From Corella eumyota (Eukaryota; Chordata; Ascidiacea; Phlebobranchia; Corellidae): a stretch of 64,000 nucleotides of DNA. Of the stretch, positions 23,166 through 35,700 are shown piece after piece. Below the pieces are notes generated by a model. The model saw only the letters and a list, made by a program, of their open reading frames with translations. It was not told the DNA's origin and made no database searches. The DNA lies in assembly GCA_963082875.1 (NCBI GenBank), contig OY720098.1:1860001-1924000 (forward strand), written 5' to 3'. A program made the translations under genes and the position numbers. The stretch's first letter is position 1. Each line of letters begins with the position of its first letter.

Positions 23166-24041
23166 TTAATAAAATATCTCCATTAGATATTCATAAGAAG
23201 TGTTAATGATACCCCACGACATAAATGACCTTATAAAATTAATATGGACGCCGCGGTATAACTTTCTGAGTTTTTTATTTCGTTCTTTCCAGATTATTTT
23301 CCAAGTGCTATTAAAAGTTGGAAACTCACCTCCTAAATTTGACTGCATTCTAGTTTTAATAACATTGACAGGGTAAAATAATGAACTACAGCCAGCCCCA
23401 ATAAAAGCACCACTTATAAAATCATTTATAGAATTTTGAAAAGTGTTTTTTTCAGCATGAGGTAACATTTCCTTTAAAGGGCCTCTTAATGAAAAATAAA
23501 TATAAGTAGAAGGTCCGTTTCGAAGCAATATAGCCGTTGTCCCACGGAAATATTCCTTTACTCCATATCTGGAACGTAATGATGTAAAAGCATGGTAGGT
23601 GTTACGAAATGTATTGTGATGTTTTGTGTCCATTAACAGAGTCTGGATTCGCTCAAACGGGGCTAGTAACCCCTCACAGCCACCTGCAAACATCGCCGCT
23701 AATAGAGTTGCAGATTTATTCTGAAACCCCATTTCGTTAATTAATTTATGATGCATATGATTAAACAACCCGAACATAAGAGCAGTAGATGATGATTTTT
23801 GAAGTAATGGTGGCATAAGACCTCTGTATAAATTTAAAACGCCTTCTCTTGCTAATTGTCTTAAGGCATTATTTGTCCGAAAGCCGTACAATTGTTGTCG
23901 AAACATAACCTTGTTAACTGGAAACGTAATCGTGATATTAATAAGAGAAGAGCCAGCACCACAAATGAAATGTTTTGAAGAGTTTTCATCGCTTAAATTA
24001 TTTCCACTTTCCATGCTTGATTTCAGTCTAGTGTTCTTCAT
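23166..24041 (-). CDS. SLC25A51: Mitochondrial NAD+ carrier, SLC25A51/52-like
   Basis: Single uninterrupted 291-aa frame. Three mitochondrial-carrier repeats are visible, each with its Px[DE]xx[KR]-type signature: PVNKVMFR, PFERIQTL and PVNVIKTR, on the odd-numbered helices. Close matches to SLC25A51 (MCART1) are ITFPVNKVMFRQQLYGFRT, LYRGLMPPLLQKSSSTALMF, QTLLMDTKHH, EYFRGTTAILLRNG, LRGPLKEMLP, NDFISGAFIGA, GGEFPTF and FMSWGIINTSYEYL. In the signature of repeat 1 the usual acidic residue is replaced by N, as in SLC25A51 itself (Q there). SLC25A51 imports NAD+ across the inner mitochondrial membrane. The short N-terminus before HFICGAG is typical for carriers. A 5' untranslated exon upstream cannot be excluded. 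Confidence 0.93.
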   Translation of the reverse strand: MKNTRLKSSMESGNNLSDENSSKHFICGAGSSLINITITFPVNKVMFRQQLYGFRTNNALRQLAREGVLNLYRGLMPPLLQKSSSTALMFGLFNHMHHKLINEMGFQNKSATLLAAMFAGGCEGLLAPFERIQTLLMDTKHHNTFRNTYHAFTSLRSRYGVKEYFRGTTAILLRNGPSTYIYFSLRGPLKEMLPHAEKNTFQNSINDFISGAFIGAGCSSLFYPVNVIKTRMQSNLGGEFPTFNSTWKIIWKERNKKLRKLYRGVHINFIRSFMSWGIINTSYEYLMEIFY

Positions 24042-24177
24042 ATTAAATTAGTTATCCTAATGATAGTTTTTGCAAAATAAAAGCACTTTTGTGCTTTTAA
24101 CCATAATTTAAAAAGCAGCACCAAACCTAATAAATAATACTCAAATGATTACTAAAAATATTTTTAAATTATTCTTA

Positions 24178-24327
24178 ATCAGCAGCTTAATTATCTGGCA
24201 ATTATAATCTATAATATCCCAAACTGCCACAGGCAACTCGAGACTGGGTCGGAGTATCTGATGTTACTCTATGTTTAAGTCGCGCATTTGACTTTCCCAC
24301 ATGGAGGACAAAGATATATACGAAGAA
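24178..24327 (+). repeat. 3' half of a tRNA-SINE
   Basis: Begins mid-element at TTAATCAGCAGC and ends GATATATACGAAG; 5'-truncated, as retrotransposition often leaves. Confidence 0.7.
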
Positions 24328-24559
24328 AATAAATAAATTCAAACTTTTTTGAATATTTTTTGTCAAGTTTATGTAATAATAAATTGGTTATATAAACCTG
24401 AAGTCTGTGCTATTAATTTCTAAACACTAGTCTTTGTACGTTTTAAATGCTAGGTTAAGTTTATACAAATGTAAAAATACAAATTTATACAAATAGTACG
24501 GGTAGTGATGATAGTCAGATAGTTTTGTTAGTAATTCACAAAACTGCATTTTTAAAACA

Positions 24560-24790
24560 TAACCTTATCTAAAAAGCGGAGTGCGTTAACGGATAGCGGA
24601 GTTTTTTTCTGCTTTTTATTTTAATTGTGGACTATTTTAAGTGACGTCATCGGCATAATACAAAACCTTTCACCTAAATAAAATATGCAATTAATTAGGC
24701 ATACAACATGGCGGAACTAAATAAACCGGTAATGAAAACAGAAATAACGGGTTTTGGCAGAAATAACGTCACTTACCCTTTGTACACATT
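24560..24790. promoter_or_regulatory. Candidate promoter region with CRE and YY1-like sites
   Basis: Between two divergently transcribed genes. It holds TGACGTCA at 24642-24649, a YY1-type AACATGGCGGAA at 24705-24716 and several GCGGAG words in otherwise AT-rich DNA. It could serve SLC25A51 (minus) or the sulfatase gene (plus). Placement is inference. Confidence 0.35.
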
Positions 24791-24889
24791 TAAATTGCTC
24801 CTATCTTAAAGTAAAATCAATTGGCAATCAAATAAATATATATTAAAAGTAAAGCCTAAAACGAAATAAATGTCTTACAATATAATTGT

Positions 24890-25060
24890 TTCGTATATCT
24901 TTATTTTTAATATGGGAAGAATGACATTGCAGCTCAAACAAAGGGTTATAAATGTTACCTCGACCCAGTCCCAAATTTTTCGAAATATCATTAAAAATGT
25001 GATCGGGTAACTAATTTGGTTAAATAGTGGATGACAGTGGTATTCTACTAAAACATTTTT
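24890..25060 (-). repeat. Old degenerate tRNA-SINE fragment
   Basis: Shows ATATCTTTATTTTTAATATG, CGACCCAGTC and ATGTGATCGGGTAACTAATT in the inverted family order; heavily decayed. The rest of 24330-25705 shows nothing further. Confidence 0.45.
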
Positions 25061-25705
25061 AATTAGCATTCTTATGATTAACTTGCGAAATTTGTAAGCC
25101 ATTCCTTTTTATAGAAAATTGTAATGATCCTGTGACAACATAAGATTGATTGCACTTTAGGTTTCATTATTGTTTGTTTATTCTTTTGATAATTTTTTTT
25201 TCGTTTTACGATCTGTAAAATCTATTACCTTTTCCGTTTTAGTAAACAAATATCAAAGCACATGAAAAATATAACCTAAAAAAAGTAATTTAACTTCAGT
25301 AGCCAACTTTTAAAATTCAAAAGTCAATTTTGTTGACTCAGAAAGATCAAAGCGTTTTTCAATGCAAAGACTTGTTTGCCTATCTTTTATACAGCGTTAA
25401 CCTATAGCGCCTTTAATTTAATTTAATCATTTTTAATATCTTAAAATATTTTATTAGCATTCTATAAAGTTTAAGACATTATTTTAAAAAGTTTTTTTCA
25501 TAAATAGGTAGTAAAAAAGGATATAAAATAACCTTTAGCGAAAATTTAACGTTACATAATAAGGGATAGTTTTTAATAGAATTTATTCATAAGATTTTAG
25601 TTTTTACTGTATATGACCTTTTTTAGTCTAATAAGCTAAAATTAAATTACATTTTTAGGTGCGGTATTATCTAAAAAATCAGGACTTAAAAATTAAAAGT
25701 GTTTT

Positions 25706-28700
25706 ATGACTAGAATGGGGTTTTCAAGCTTAAGATCGTAAGTATAAAATTGAGTATTATTAATTCTCATAGCAAATTAATTTCGTTTATGCCTATATTT
25801 AATAAACCGTATTTATTTTTAGGACGTTGTGCCTTATTTTAATCTTGGTGAGACTCGTTTCTGCACAACCTGAAGCTTTTAAACCTGAAATAATCAAAGT
25901 TACTGAAAATATTTTTGTTGCAGTTAACTATGCGATCGCAAACATGATTGTTATTGAAGGTATTTCCTTTTTTAATCATGATAATGACTATTTTAAATTA
26001 ATTTTAAATTTTAATATCGCAATAAAAGTACAAAAAAAGTTAATTTTGTTTATTATCCTACAAGAAAATTAAATTTTGATTAATTTCTTCAGTTCAAAAA
26101 AATTCAGAATATTAAATAAAAAATTTGCATAATCATTGCGTTATGTATAACGTTATAAAAACCTAGGATCACTTGTACTATACGGTCTCTGAACGAACCT
26201 TTTTACTGTACTATCCAACAAATCTTGTCTTGACTTTTACAAAGACCTAGTTAAAACTTTGTCGTACTTAACAGCCCCAGCTAATTTTCTCTCGTTCTTT
26301 AAATTTCTAAGTTTTATAAGCACCGTACAGTACAAGGTATTTAAAGGCTGAAACAAGTACAGCTTTATATTTTTATTTATAAGTTAAGTGGTTTTATATA
26401 ACTTGCACAATATTGTTTAAGGCCCAGATGGACTTCTCGTTGTCGACACAACTGAAAATCAGCCAATTGCCTTACAATTAATGGAACAATTTCGAGCACT
26501 AACCAACAATAAAACCATTAAAGGGATTGTCATAACACATAATCATGCTGGTTAGTTTTTTCTGTTAAAAAAAAAGGTCCTGATTCCCCTTTTTTCACAT
26601 TTATTTAACCTCGATATTAAAAGTTAACTTCACGACCTAAACACAGAGTAACATCTGTTACCCCGACTCAGTCGGAAATTGTCTTGGCAGTTTGGAATAT
26701 TATACATTTATATTTGCCCGCTAATTATTAGCTGCTGATTAACTTGCCTTAGCAAGAGTTCATACAGTTTATAGTGCTTTACTCAAGAGTGCTACAGCAT
26801 TAGAGCAGGAATTGAACCGGCGACCTCGTGTATTGAAGCCAAGTGTTTTGATCTCTACATTACGCTGTCAGTTCGATTCTCACTGCTTTCATACAAAGGC
26901 ATTCTTCAGTAGGATGTCAACGTTACTTAATATATTCTAAGTCGATGTTTAAAGCAATGTTACCATGTCACAAGTAATTAATATTAGTAAAAACGTCTTG
27001 AAAGAGGCTAAAAATAAGATTTCTGTATAATTTGGATTATTTTACGTTTAAACATACAAATATAACATCATTTATATTAAATTAAGATCACCTTATCGGA
27101 GCAGCAGCGCTGTTAAACAAATACCAAACTGCTGAAAATCCAATTGAAGTCTACGCTCATTCCACAAATGTCCAGCAACAAAATAGGATCGGTAAGTTGA
27201 AAAATGTTTATATTTACTTTAGATATAAACAAATATTCGTTTTGGTGTCCAGCCACAACATATTTGTGCTTTTGAACTATCTGTAAACGCTGGCCTCAAG
27301 GGTAAACAGTGTGGCGTTGATACGGCTCGAACCCTACCCTTTTCAGAACGAAGTTAAAGCAAATATAAGGTTAGGCTGCTAGTCGACATAGCCCTAAAAT
27401 ATTATATTAAAATCGCATTAAATTAACAGTTCTATTTGGTTAAATAGATTTATTATTTGCAAGCCTTAAAAAAATCAGACAAAATTGTAGCAACTGTCAA
27501 TAACTACTTAAATAATTAAAAAAGAAAATTGTTTTAAATACTTTACCACATTAAGTTTTTATCACAAATCAATTGTATGAAACTTTGCTGTTAACCTAAT
27601 ATTTGAAAATTATTTAATCCTCTAAAACTGCTAACATTTCAATGTTTTTAACATGTAGTATCTTACTTTCGTGTGGGACGACAGTTTGGAATACAGAGCT
27701 TAACCCATGACCATGGAGACGGAATCGGGCCTCACCTTAATGCAAATGCAAATATGTACCCTATAAAAGCAAAGCCAACAATAACTTTTAATACCCGCGA
27801 AAACTTTACTTGCGCAGGTAAACAGTAGACACTTTTTATTAATTATCATTTATCCTCATAGTAAAAATGTGCAATTTATTTGTTTATACTGGGATTTTTT
27901 TATTAATTGTTTATTCTTGACATAAAAATGATATTTTGTCAACTATTAAATTTTATTGCTTATACTAACTTACTCAAGGGTGCTACAGCATAGAAACAGT
28001 GGGGATCGAACCCACGACCTCATGTAGTAAAATTCATTTTTCCTAAGTTCAAATAAATACAAGTCATACCTATCCAATGTGTCAAATATACTACGTGGTT
28101 TAATGTGTTTTTAACATACTCTTAATGTTATTACGGTGCTTAAAAAAGAGTTAGTAGATTTGTATTCATTTAGGTATTTTATTTGAATTACTCCATATTC
28201 CTGGCGAGACAAGTGATCAAATTGCTGTTTGGTTACCCGATAAAAAGGTGATAATGCCTGGTGATAACATTTACAGTGCTTTTCCTAACATTTATGCCAT
28301 AAGAGGAACTCCATCTAGAAATGTTAAAGACTGGTATCAAAGCATCGATCTTATGCGATATTTAAACCCAGAGTTTTTGGTGCCATCTCATACTCGTCCG
28401 GTTAGTGGAAAGGAAAATGTAAGCTCCATTTTGACAGCCTACAGAGATGGCATTCAGTACGTCCACGATCAAACTTTAAGACTAACGGAGCAAGACTATT
28501 TCGTTGATGAAATAGTAGAGATTGTTAAGTTACCACCTAGCCTAGCTACACACCCTTATTTAATCGAATATTACGGTACAGTAGCTTGGTCAGTTCGTCA
28601 CGTGTTTGCATTCTATGTAGGCTGGTTTAGTGGTGACGTCGTCGACCTTAATCCTTTAACTCACAGGGAGCAAAGTTTTAGAATTAAGGATTTGCTTTTA

Positions 28701-29471
28701 CTAGATTCTGATGCTAAACCTGTTAATAAAATGATTCAATCAGCGAGGCAAAGCATCGATAAATCTCAGGACAACGAAGATTTAACTGGTTTACCTTTGG
28801 TAAAAGAACTTCAGTGGGCGCTCGAAGTTTCTTCAATGGCATTGTCAATAGCGACAACTAGCGAATACAACAACTCAAAGGCGATAAAGGAAGAAGCACT
28901 CCGTAAACTTGGTGATACGCAAGTCAGTGCGACTGGGTTTAATTATTACTACAGCGTTGAACATGAAATGAGAGTTGGCGGGAATTTGCCAAACGTTGGG
29001 GCTCGAAGGGCTCGACAGGAACAAAATAAAGATATCACATTTTTTATGGAAAGTTTCGCGCATCGACTAAATCCGGCATTGTGCAACGAGAGCGACACCA
29101 TAACAATTAAATTCATTCTGACGTCACAACAACAAAGTACAAGTTTCGGGTACGTCACCAGGCATTGCGTTATTGAGTTTCAAACTGACTACGTCGACCA
29201 AATGGGTTCGTTTGATGCAGTTGTAACAGCAGACGAAGAAATTTGGAGAAGTGTCGTTCTTAATGAGCTTACACTAGAGGAAGTGCGACCTCAGTTGGAT
29301 GTTTCTGGTAGTTTTGTGTCCCTGCAAAAGTTTATGGCAGTTGTCGACCCGTTTTATTTTCCACCCAAGCTTGAACCAACTATACCAAACAGCGCCACAT
29401 CTAATATTAAAGGAAAACATTTTTATCCCTTAAAAATAGCCTTCGTGATTTTTTTTATAATGTTTAAATAA
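25706..29471 (+). CDS. Alkyl-sulfatase-type metallo-beta-lactamase-fold hydrolase
   Basis: Exons: 25706-25737, 25823-25959, 26422-26550, 27087-27191, 27659-27817, 28174-29471; 1,860 nt, 619 aa, with every junction in frame. The N-terminus MTRMGFSSLRS...LILVRLVSAQ is a signal peptide split by intron 1. The metal motif ITHNHADH is assembled across intron 3 (H96, H98, D100, H101). Later blocks are LTHDHGDG, HIPGETSDQ, GDNIYSAFPNIYAIRGTP, NPEFLVPSHTRP (H260), HPYLIEYYGTVAWSVR and YVGWFSGDVVDLNPL, the layout of SdsA1/BDS1-type alkyl sulfatases, followed by their helical and SCP2-like C-terminal parts. Such enzymes cleave alkyl sulfate esters with two zinc ions. The protein ends in a short hydrophobic tail (FYPLKIAFVIFFIMFK) after a Ser/Asn-rich stretch, which could be a GPI-attachment signal. 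The substrate in an animal is unknown. Confidence 0.88.
26161..26340. mobile_element. Degenerate MITE related to the 35947 element
   Basis: Left end CCTAGGATCACTTGTACTAT and inverted right end CCTTTAAATACCTTGTACTG share the GATCACTTGTACTTTACGGT core of the NBN-intron MITE. Lies in intron 2 of the sulfatase gene. Confidence 0.5.
26590..26880 (-). repeat. Diverged tRNA-SINE, sulfatase intron 3
   Basis: Inverted copy with GAGTAACATCTGTTACC, AGCAAGAGTTCATAC and CGACCTCGTGTATTG; ends near ACGCTGTCAG. A SINE-2-like remnant follows in intron 4 at about 27280-27400. Confidence 0.6.
27950..28035 (-). repeat. tRNA-SINE head fragment, sulfatase intron 5
   Basis: Only the box B part and the CTTACTCAAGGGTGCTACAG segment remain. 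Confidence 0.6.
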
Positions 29472-29761
29472 ACAAGTTTATGTGTGTAATCAAATTTGAA
29501 ATAGTAGAAATGTAACAAAATGTATGATCGAGTTGTTTTTTATGTATATTAGCAATATAATTTTTTTAATAGCAATATAATTTAAATGTACTATAATTTA
29601 ATAATTACAGCATCAATAAACAACTACACCACAAACAGTGTTTTTATTTTGAAATAATGTGTTAAAATATGTCTTTGAATAGGTATTTTCCCAGTAGGGA
29701 GATTTTTGCAAATGTTTCTGAATCTTGAAACTTTAAGGTTTGAACAATTAAAGAATAAAGA
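29472..29761. other. Gap between sulfatase and NBN genes
   Basis: Only 290 bp separate the sulfatase stop codon from the NBN start codon. It contains AATAAA-type words near 29615 and a short R2-like CACCACAAACAGTG piece. The NBN promoter must be here or overlap the sulfatase 3' UTR. Confidence 0.4.
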
Positions 29762-32700
29762 ATGTGGATGCTTCAATTTTTACATGGTATTTTTAAAATT
29801 AATTGCATATAAATTTAAAAGGAACTGAATTTAATTAAGTATTATAAACATAGATAAGGCGTCTATTTTTTAAAGTTTTTTTCTGTTATTTATATCTTTT
29901 TAATGGGTTCTACGAAATACCACACAGGAACAACCGGCAGCGTGATGTAGTGGTAAGAACACTTGCTACACCACACATGGGGTCGTGGGTTCGATCCCTA
30001 CTTTATGCTGTAGCGCCCTTGAGTAAGGCGCTATAAACGGTATGAACTCCTGCTAAGCCAACACCTAATCAGCAGCTTAACTATTATGCAATAATAATCT
30101 ATATAATATTCCAAACTGTTAAAGGCAACTTAAGACTGGGTCGAAGTAACTGATGTTACTCTATGTTTAAGTCGCGCATTCGACTTTCCCACATCGAGGA
30201 TAAAGATCTATACAAAAAAAAAACTTGATAAAATGTATTTTATATAAATTGAATTTATAGGCCGGAGAAAAGTTTATCTTCTCACAGGAAAAGTTTACTC
30301 AATTGGCAGAAAAGGTGAACATTTAAATTCATTTAATTTGTTGTAGCTGTGGACTATAATGTTAAATTTTTTTCTTTTTTATTTGTTAAATGTTTATTAA
30401 TTTTTCATTTGCTTTTGACTACTTTATATTAATTAAAAACTTAATATAAGCTATACATTAATATCAGGAAAAATTTTGTTCTTAAATTTAAATTTTAATA
30501 TATTTATTTTCATTTATGCTATCTGTTTTTTATTTCAAATTTGTATTTTATTTAATTTAATTTTGATTTAAGATACTGATATTGTTATACCCAATGATAA
30601 CTCAATCAGTAGAAAACATACAACAATTGAAATTAAACCATCACAAAATGTAAGTTAAAGGATAATAAGTAATTTACCCTTTTCTGTCTTTAATACTTAG
30701 AACTTTACTGACAATTGACCAAAAACCAATTAGCAGGTAAAATATCAGACAATATGGTTTATATTATTTATAAATGACAGCGTGGCGTAGTGGCCAGAAC
30801 ACTTTCTACACTACATGAGGTCCTGGGTTCGATCTTCAGTGATCTCTTGCTGTAGTACCCTGGGGTAATGCACTATAAACGGTATAAACTCCTACTAAGC
30901 CAGCACTTAATTGGCAGCTTAAATATCGGGCAATTATAATCTTTATAATATCCCAAACTGCCAAAGTCAACTTAAGACTCAGTCAGGTAACAAATGTTAC
31001 TCTATGTTAAGGGCCGTGAAACTCTATTCTGATTGTGTTGTCCTTTCCAATTTCTTAAATCAAGAACAAATAAAAATAAAAAACATTAATTAATATATAT
31101 TTTTTTAAAACAGGAAAGTGGATACCAGATCATATTAACAGATTACTCCAAGTTTGGACTGTTTTATGCAAGGGGAAGTACCAAAGATGATACAAGTAAA
31201 GATATGTCATTTATTAAAGTTGTTAAACAGAAAGAATTACAAACTGGAGATGTTTTGAGAATTGGATTACAAAACAGTTTGTTAAGGTAAATGGTAAAAT
31301 GAAAATTAAATCTGGTTGTATTTTATAGATTTAATAGTAAGTTGTTCAAGTTAAAATAAATTTGATTCATTGTCTAATAAAGAAAGTTTTAAATTATGGT
31401 TCCCTTAATTTATATGGTACTTATAATATCGTTTATCTTATATGTTTATCTTAAATGGCTAAATATAAGGTAACTTTTTTTTTATATACTTGTCCTTAAT
31501 GTGGGAAGGTTAACTTCATGACCCAAATATAGAGTAACATCAGTTAATTTTTCTCAGTCTTAAATTGGCTTCGGCAATTTGTTACTTTTAGCCCAATCTT
31601 GAGTTGACTCTTGGCAGTTTTGAACATTCTTGATTATGTTACAATATAATTTACTTTTGACTCTACCAGATTACTACTTATAGTGCCTTTATTGTAAGCA
31701 GTAGAACAAAAAAGCAGTGGGGATTAAACCCAGGACCTCATGAAGTAAAGCGAAGTGTTCCTACCAACCATTTCTTTTAAATAAAATTTAAAAAGTTAAA
31801 ATTTTTCTGATTAATAATTTAAGGTTGGTTAAGGAACCATTGACGGTTGTGACTTCGACGATGAATTCTCAATCTGTACAACAACTTCAAAATGTAATTT
31901 CTCTGCTCGGGGGCAGGGTTGTAACTGTTTGGGGACCTGAAGTCACACATTTAGTGACACAAAAAATTGTCCTCAATTTAAAGGTTATTTTAGTTGTTTT
32001 TAAATTTTTTGGTGGGTTTTAAGCATATAATCACTAAGACTTATATTTAAATATTTAAAAGAAGATAGAATATATATGGAGTTATATTTATTATAGGTGT
32101 CACAAGCTTTAGCATGTGCTTATCCTATAGTTACTGCAGAATATTTCAACGAAGTCAAAAAAGTTTTCCTTAAAGAAGGATTACAATTGCCTGAAACAAA
32201 TAAGTAAGTTTAACAAAATATATAAATGATGTAAGTTGTTTTTGTAAGGGTAAGAATACAGCTTTTAACAAAAATGTTACCAGCAGCGTGGTGTAGTGGT
32301 AAGAACACTTGCTACATCATCATGAGGTTGTGGGTTCAAACCCCACTGATTTCATGCTGTAGCGCCCTTGAGTAAGATGCTATAAACGGTATGAACTTCT
32401 GCTGAGCCAGCACTTATTCAGCAGCATAATTATCGAGCAATTATAATTTCTATAATATCCCAAACTGCAACAGGCAACTCGAGACTGGGTCAAAGTAACT
32501 GATGTTACTTACTCTATGTTCAGGTCGCGTATTCGACTTTCCCACATCAATAATTAAGATATATACAAAAAAAATGTGCATTTAAGCTATATTTAAAACA
32601 TTGTAAAAAAGGGATTTAATTTTTGCTCTTTTCTTTAAGTTACCTTCCTGCAGTGAATGAACAAGGTATAAATGAAAATGAATGTTCATTTTTTCCAAAT

Positions 32701-35700
32701 TTACAAAGAAAAATGCTTTTCAATGGAAAGACTTTTGTGTTTCTAAGCAAGAAACAAGTAGGTTAAATTGTTAGTTAATAGGACTGGTAAAAAAATTTAT
32801 ATTGCTCTATGAGTAGTATCTTATTGTTTAATTATAAATTTATTAGACTGCCAATGCGGGCTAGTGGTTAAAACACTTGGCTTTACTACATAAGCCCATT
32901 AGTTTAATCCTTACTGCCTTTATTATGTACCTTTTTTAAGTGATGGACTATAAACCATACATAAGCCTGCAGAAACCAACAACAAATTTGCAGATGAATT
33001 ATCTAGTAATTATTATCAATAATATCCTGAAACTAGCAAAGTCAACTCAAAACTTGATCGGGGTAACACATGTTACTCCATGTTTAGGTCGTGCAGCCAG
33101 CCACAGTTTTATTAATATAAATGGTAAACTGGGTTTAGACTTTGTACCTTCCTATATCATAAATAAATATTATTTTCTACAGTACAAAAGATTGAGCCCA
33201 TCTTGTGAACTAGCAGGGGGTTTAACAACTTTAATCAATGCCGATTCCTTTAACTTAAAAATGGTGAGAAATCCACAAACTTGCGTCATTTTCTGTCCAA
33301 ACGTTGTAGAGTCTCAAATTATTCCAAATCACAAATATGAAAACTTGCAAGAACAATTAATTAAGTGAGTAATAGTGTCAAAAATTTTGTTTTTTAAGCA
33401 ACTTTTTAAGAAATATATAAACTGTAGCTGTTAAAAAACATTAATTTTCAATTTGAATAAAATTGTTATTGTCTTATAAGTATATTTAGGTCAAGGCACA
33501 ACTCCTGTTGCACCAAAAGCTTATTAGTACATTAATTTTTAAAGTCATATATTAGCGATATTTTTATACTCAGAAATTAATAAAGTTGGTGTCACTTAAC
33601 ACAAAAATGATTTCAACTTTAAATAATTTCACCTACTTTTTAAATTATACAACTTTAAAAAAAAAAATTAAAATTAATTAAAAAAAAGAGAAGGGAAGCC
33701 CTGTTTGTGATGTAGTAGAAAGTACTAACTTGTATACATTCACTACGCAACTTAGTACTTTCTACATCACACAAAAAATATGGTAACCTGGTTTTTTATG
33801 TTAATCATTTTCCAGTATTTTTGAAATTTAAATTCTAAGTACCACAGCCATTTTTTAAAGGTTTTAAAGCCATTTTGTGATTCATTGTCAACCATACTAA
33901 CATGTTATATATATCACTACAAAATTGCAAAACTCTGTAACATAACACTTTGAACTTTTAAAGTCAACTCGAGATTGGGTTGGTTTAACAAATTTTACAC
34001 TATTTTTAGGCTGTGAAATTGACCCTTTCATATTAAGAATAAATAAACATAAAAAAAATCAATTTGTTTAATATTTATTTTAGGTCCAACTTTCGTTTTA
34101 TTAAAGAACATGAAATTTCATTGTCCCTACTGTATATCTCAACTGAAGTTTATTGTAACCCCACTTTTGAGTTAGATATTGACAATTCTATCTTGCAACA
34201 ACAAAACATAGCTTCAGCATCTCAAGTGTTTACTGAAAAAGTTGAGGTACAGAGTTTAAATACAACTAAAGGCATAATAATAAAAAAAATTAACTGTTAG
34301 GCAGCATGGTGTAAGGGTTAATTAGTAGAATGCTTAATAAGATTTGAAACTACTTACATTGGCCCAAGAATACTGAAAGCGTGGTGTAGTGGTCACAACA
34401 TCTCCTACGTTACATGAGGTCCTGGGTTCGATCCCCAGTGATCTCATGCTGCAGCACCCTTGAGTAAGGTGCTATAAACGGTATAAACTCCTGCTGAGCC
34501 AGCACTTAATCAGCAGCTTAATTATCGGGCAATTATAATCTATAATATCCCAAACTACCAAAGGCAACTCAAGACTGGGTCGGAGTAACTGATGTTACTC
34601 TTTGTTTAGGTAAAGCATTCGATCTTCCCACATCGAGGATAAAGATATATACAAAAAATAAAGATATGAAAACATATATTTTATATATTGTATCACAAAA
34701 AAATAACTTAATTTTATGGCATTAAAAATATTGAAATTTAATACACATAATTTAAAGGGGTTTATAACATAGCAAGTCATAGCCTTTGCAATGTTGATTT
34801 ATTCTGTATTGTAATGTGGTAATAATTACGTAGAATATTTGTGATTAATTATACAATAATTCAAATAAATTTTAAATTAGGTGAATGAAACCTTGGACTT
34901 TAATTCAGAAAATTTTGATCAAAACTCACCGTCAACTTCTGGGACCGGAAAACGAAAAAGGTGAAATAAGTTATTTATATTTTAAATAAATTTGTTTAAT
35001 TTAAATCATAGTTAATTTCTATTTATGTAGTAGAAACTGTAAACAAATACAGAACATTGGCAAATTTTTACAGTTTTGTCTACCAAAAATAACATCATAT
35101 ATAGTAATTACAAAATTGTTTAATTTATATTTTTAATTCTGTAACATAATTATTATTCCTAATAATACTTTTTGTCTACAGGTCAGTAGAAGAAAATATC
35201 ACTAAAAAAACCCCTTCGAAATCTGTGAAGACCAATGAAAGCATGTCAGCTGTTGCCGATGACAACGCCGATCCATTTTTTAGCGGTCTTACCAGTTTTC
35301 GTAAACCAAAAAAACGACCACCACCTAAATCTGCACCAAAATTTAAAAAGGAAAATCCAATTATTATCATCGACGACGATGATGATGTACCAGTAAAAAA
35401 ACAACAAACAAATAAAGTTTTAAGCAAGAATTCTATTGGTAAACCGACTTCCGAAGACTGCAATCAAGATTTAAATACTGAGATTGAAAATGGACAAAAA
35501 TCTATGAGTAACGAATTCAAGTTTCAGCCAATGATGGAATCTACAGAAAAAATTTCTGATGACGAAATTAATTTTGACAATTTTCCTGACAGTTGTATTT
35601 CTGATGACAGTTTGTGGGCATGCCGCGATGAAGAAGTAATTACAAAACCATCGTCAAAAGTCAAACATAAAAAAATTAGGCTAACAACTATAGATGATGC

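Noticed and set aside
28875-29158. Minus-strand frames of 62 and 69 aa
   Set aside because: Antisense to the long last exon of the sulfatase gene; no independent evidence.
33000-33182. NBN exon 8 extended upstream in frame
   Set aside because: The open frame continues left into a SINE remnant, but the TTCTACAG acceptor at 33182 joins in phase with exon 7 and matches NBN homology.
35176-35463. 95-aa minus-strand frame
   Set aside because: Antisense to NBN exon 11.
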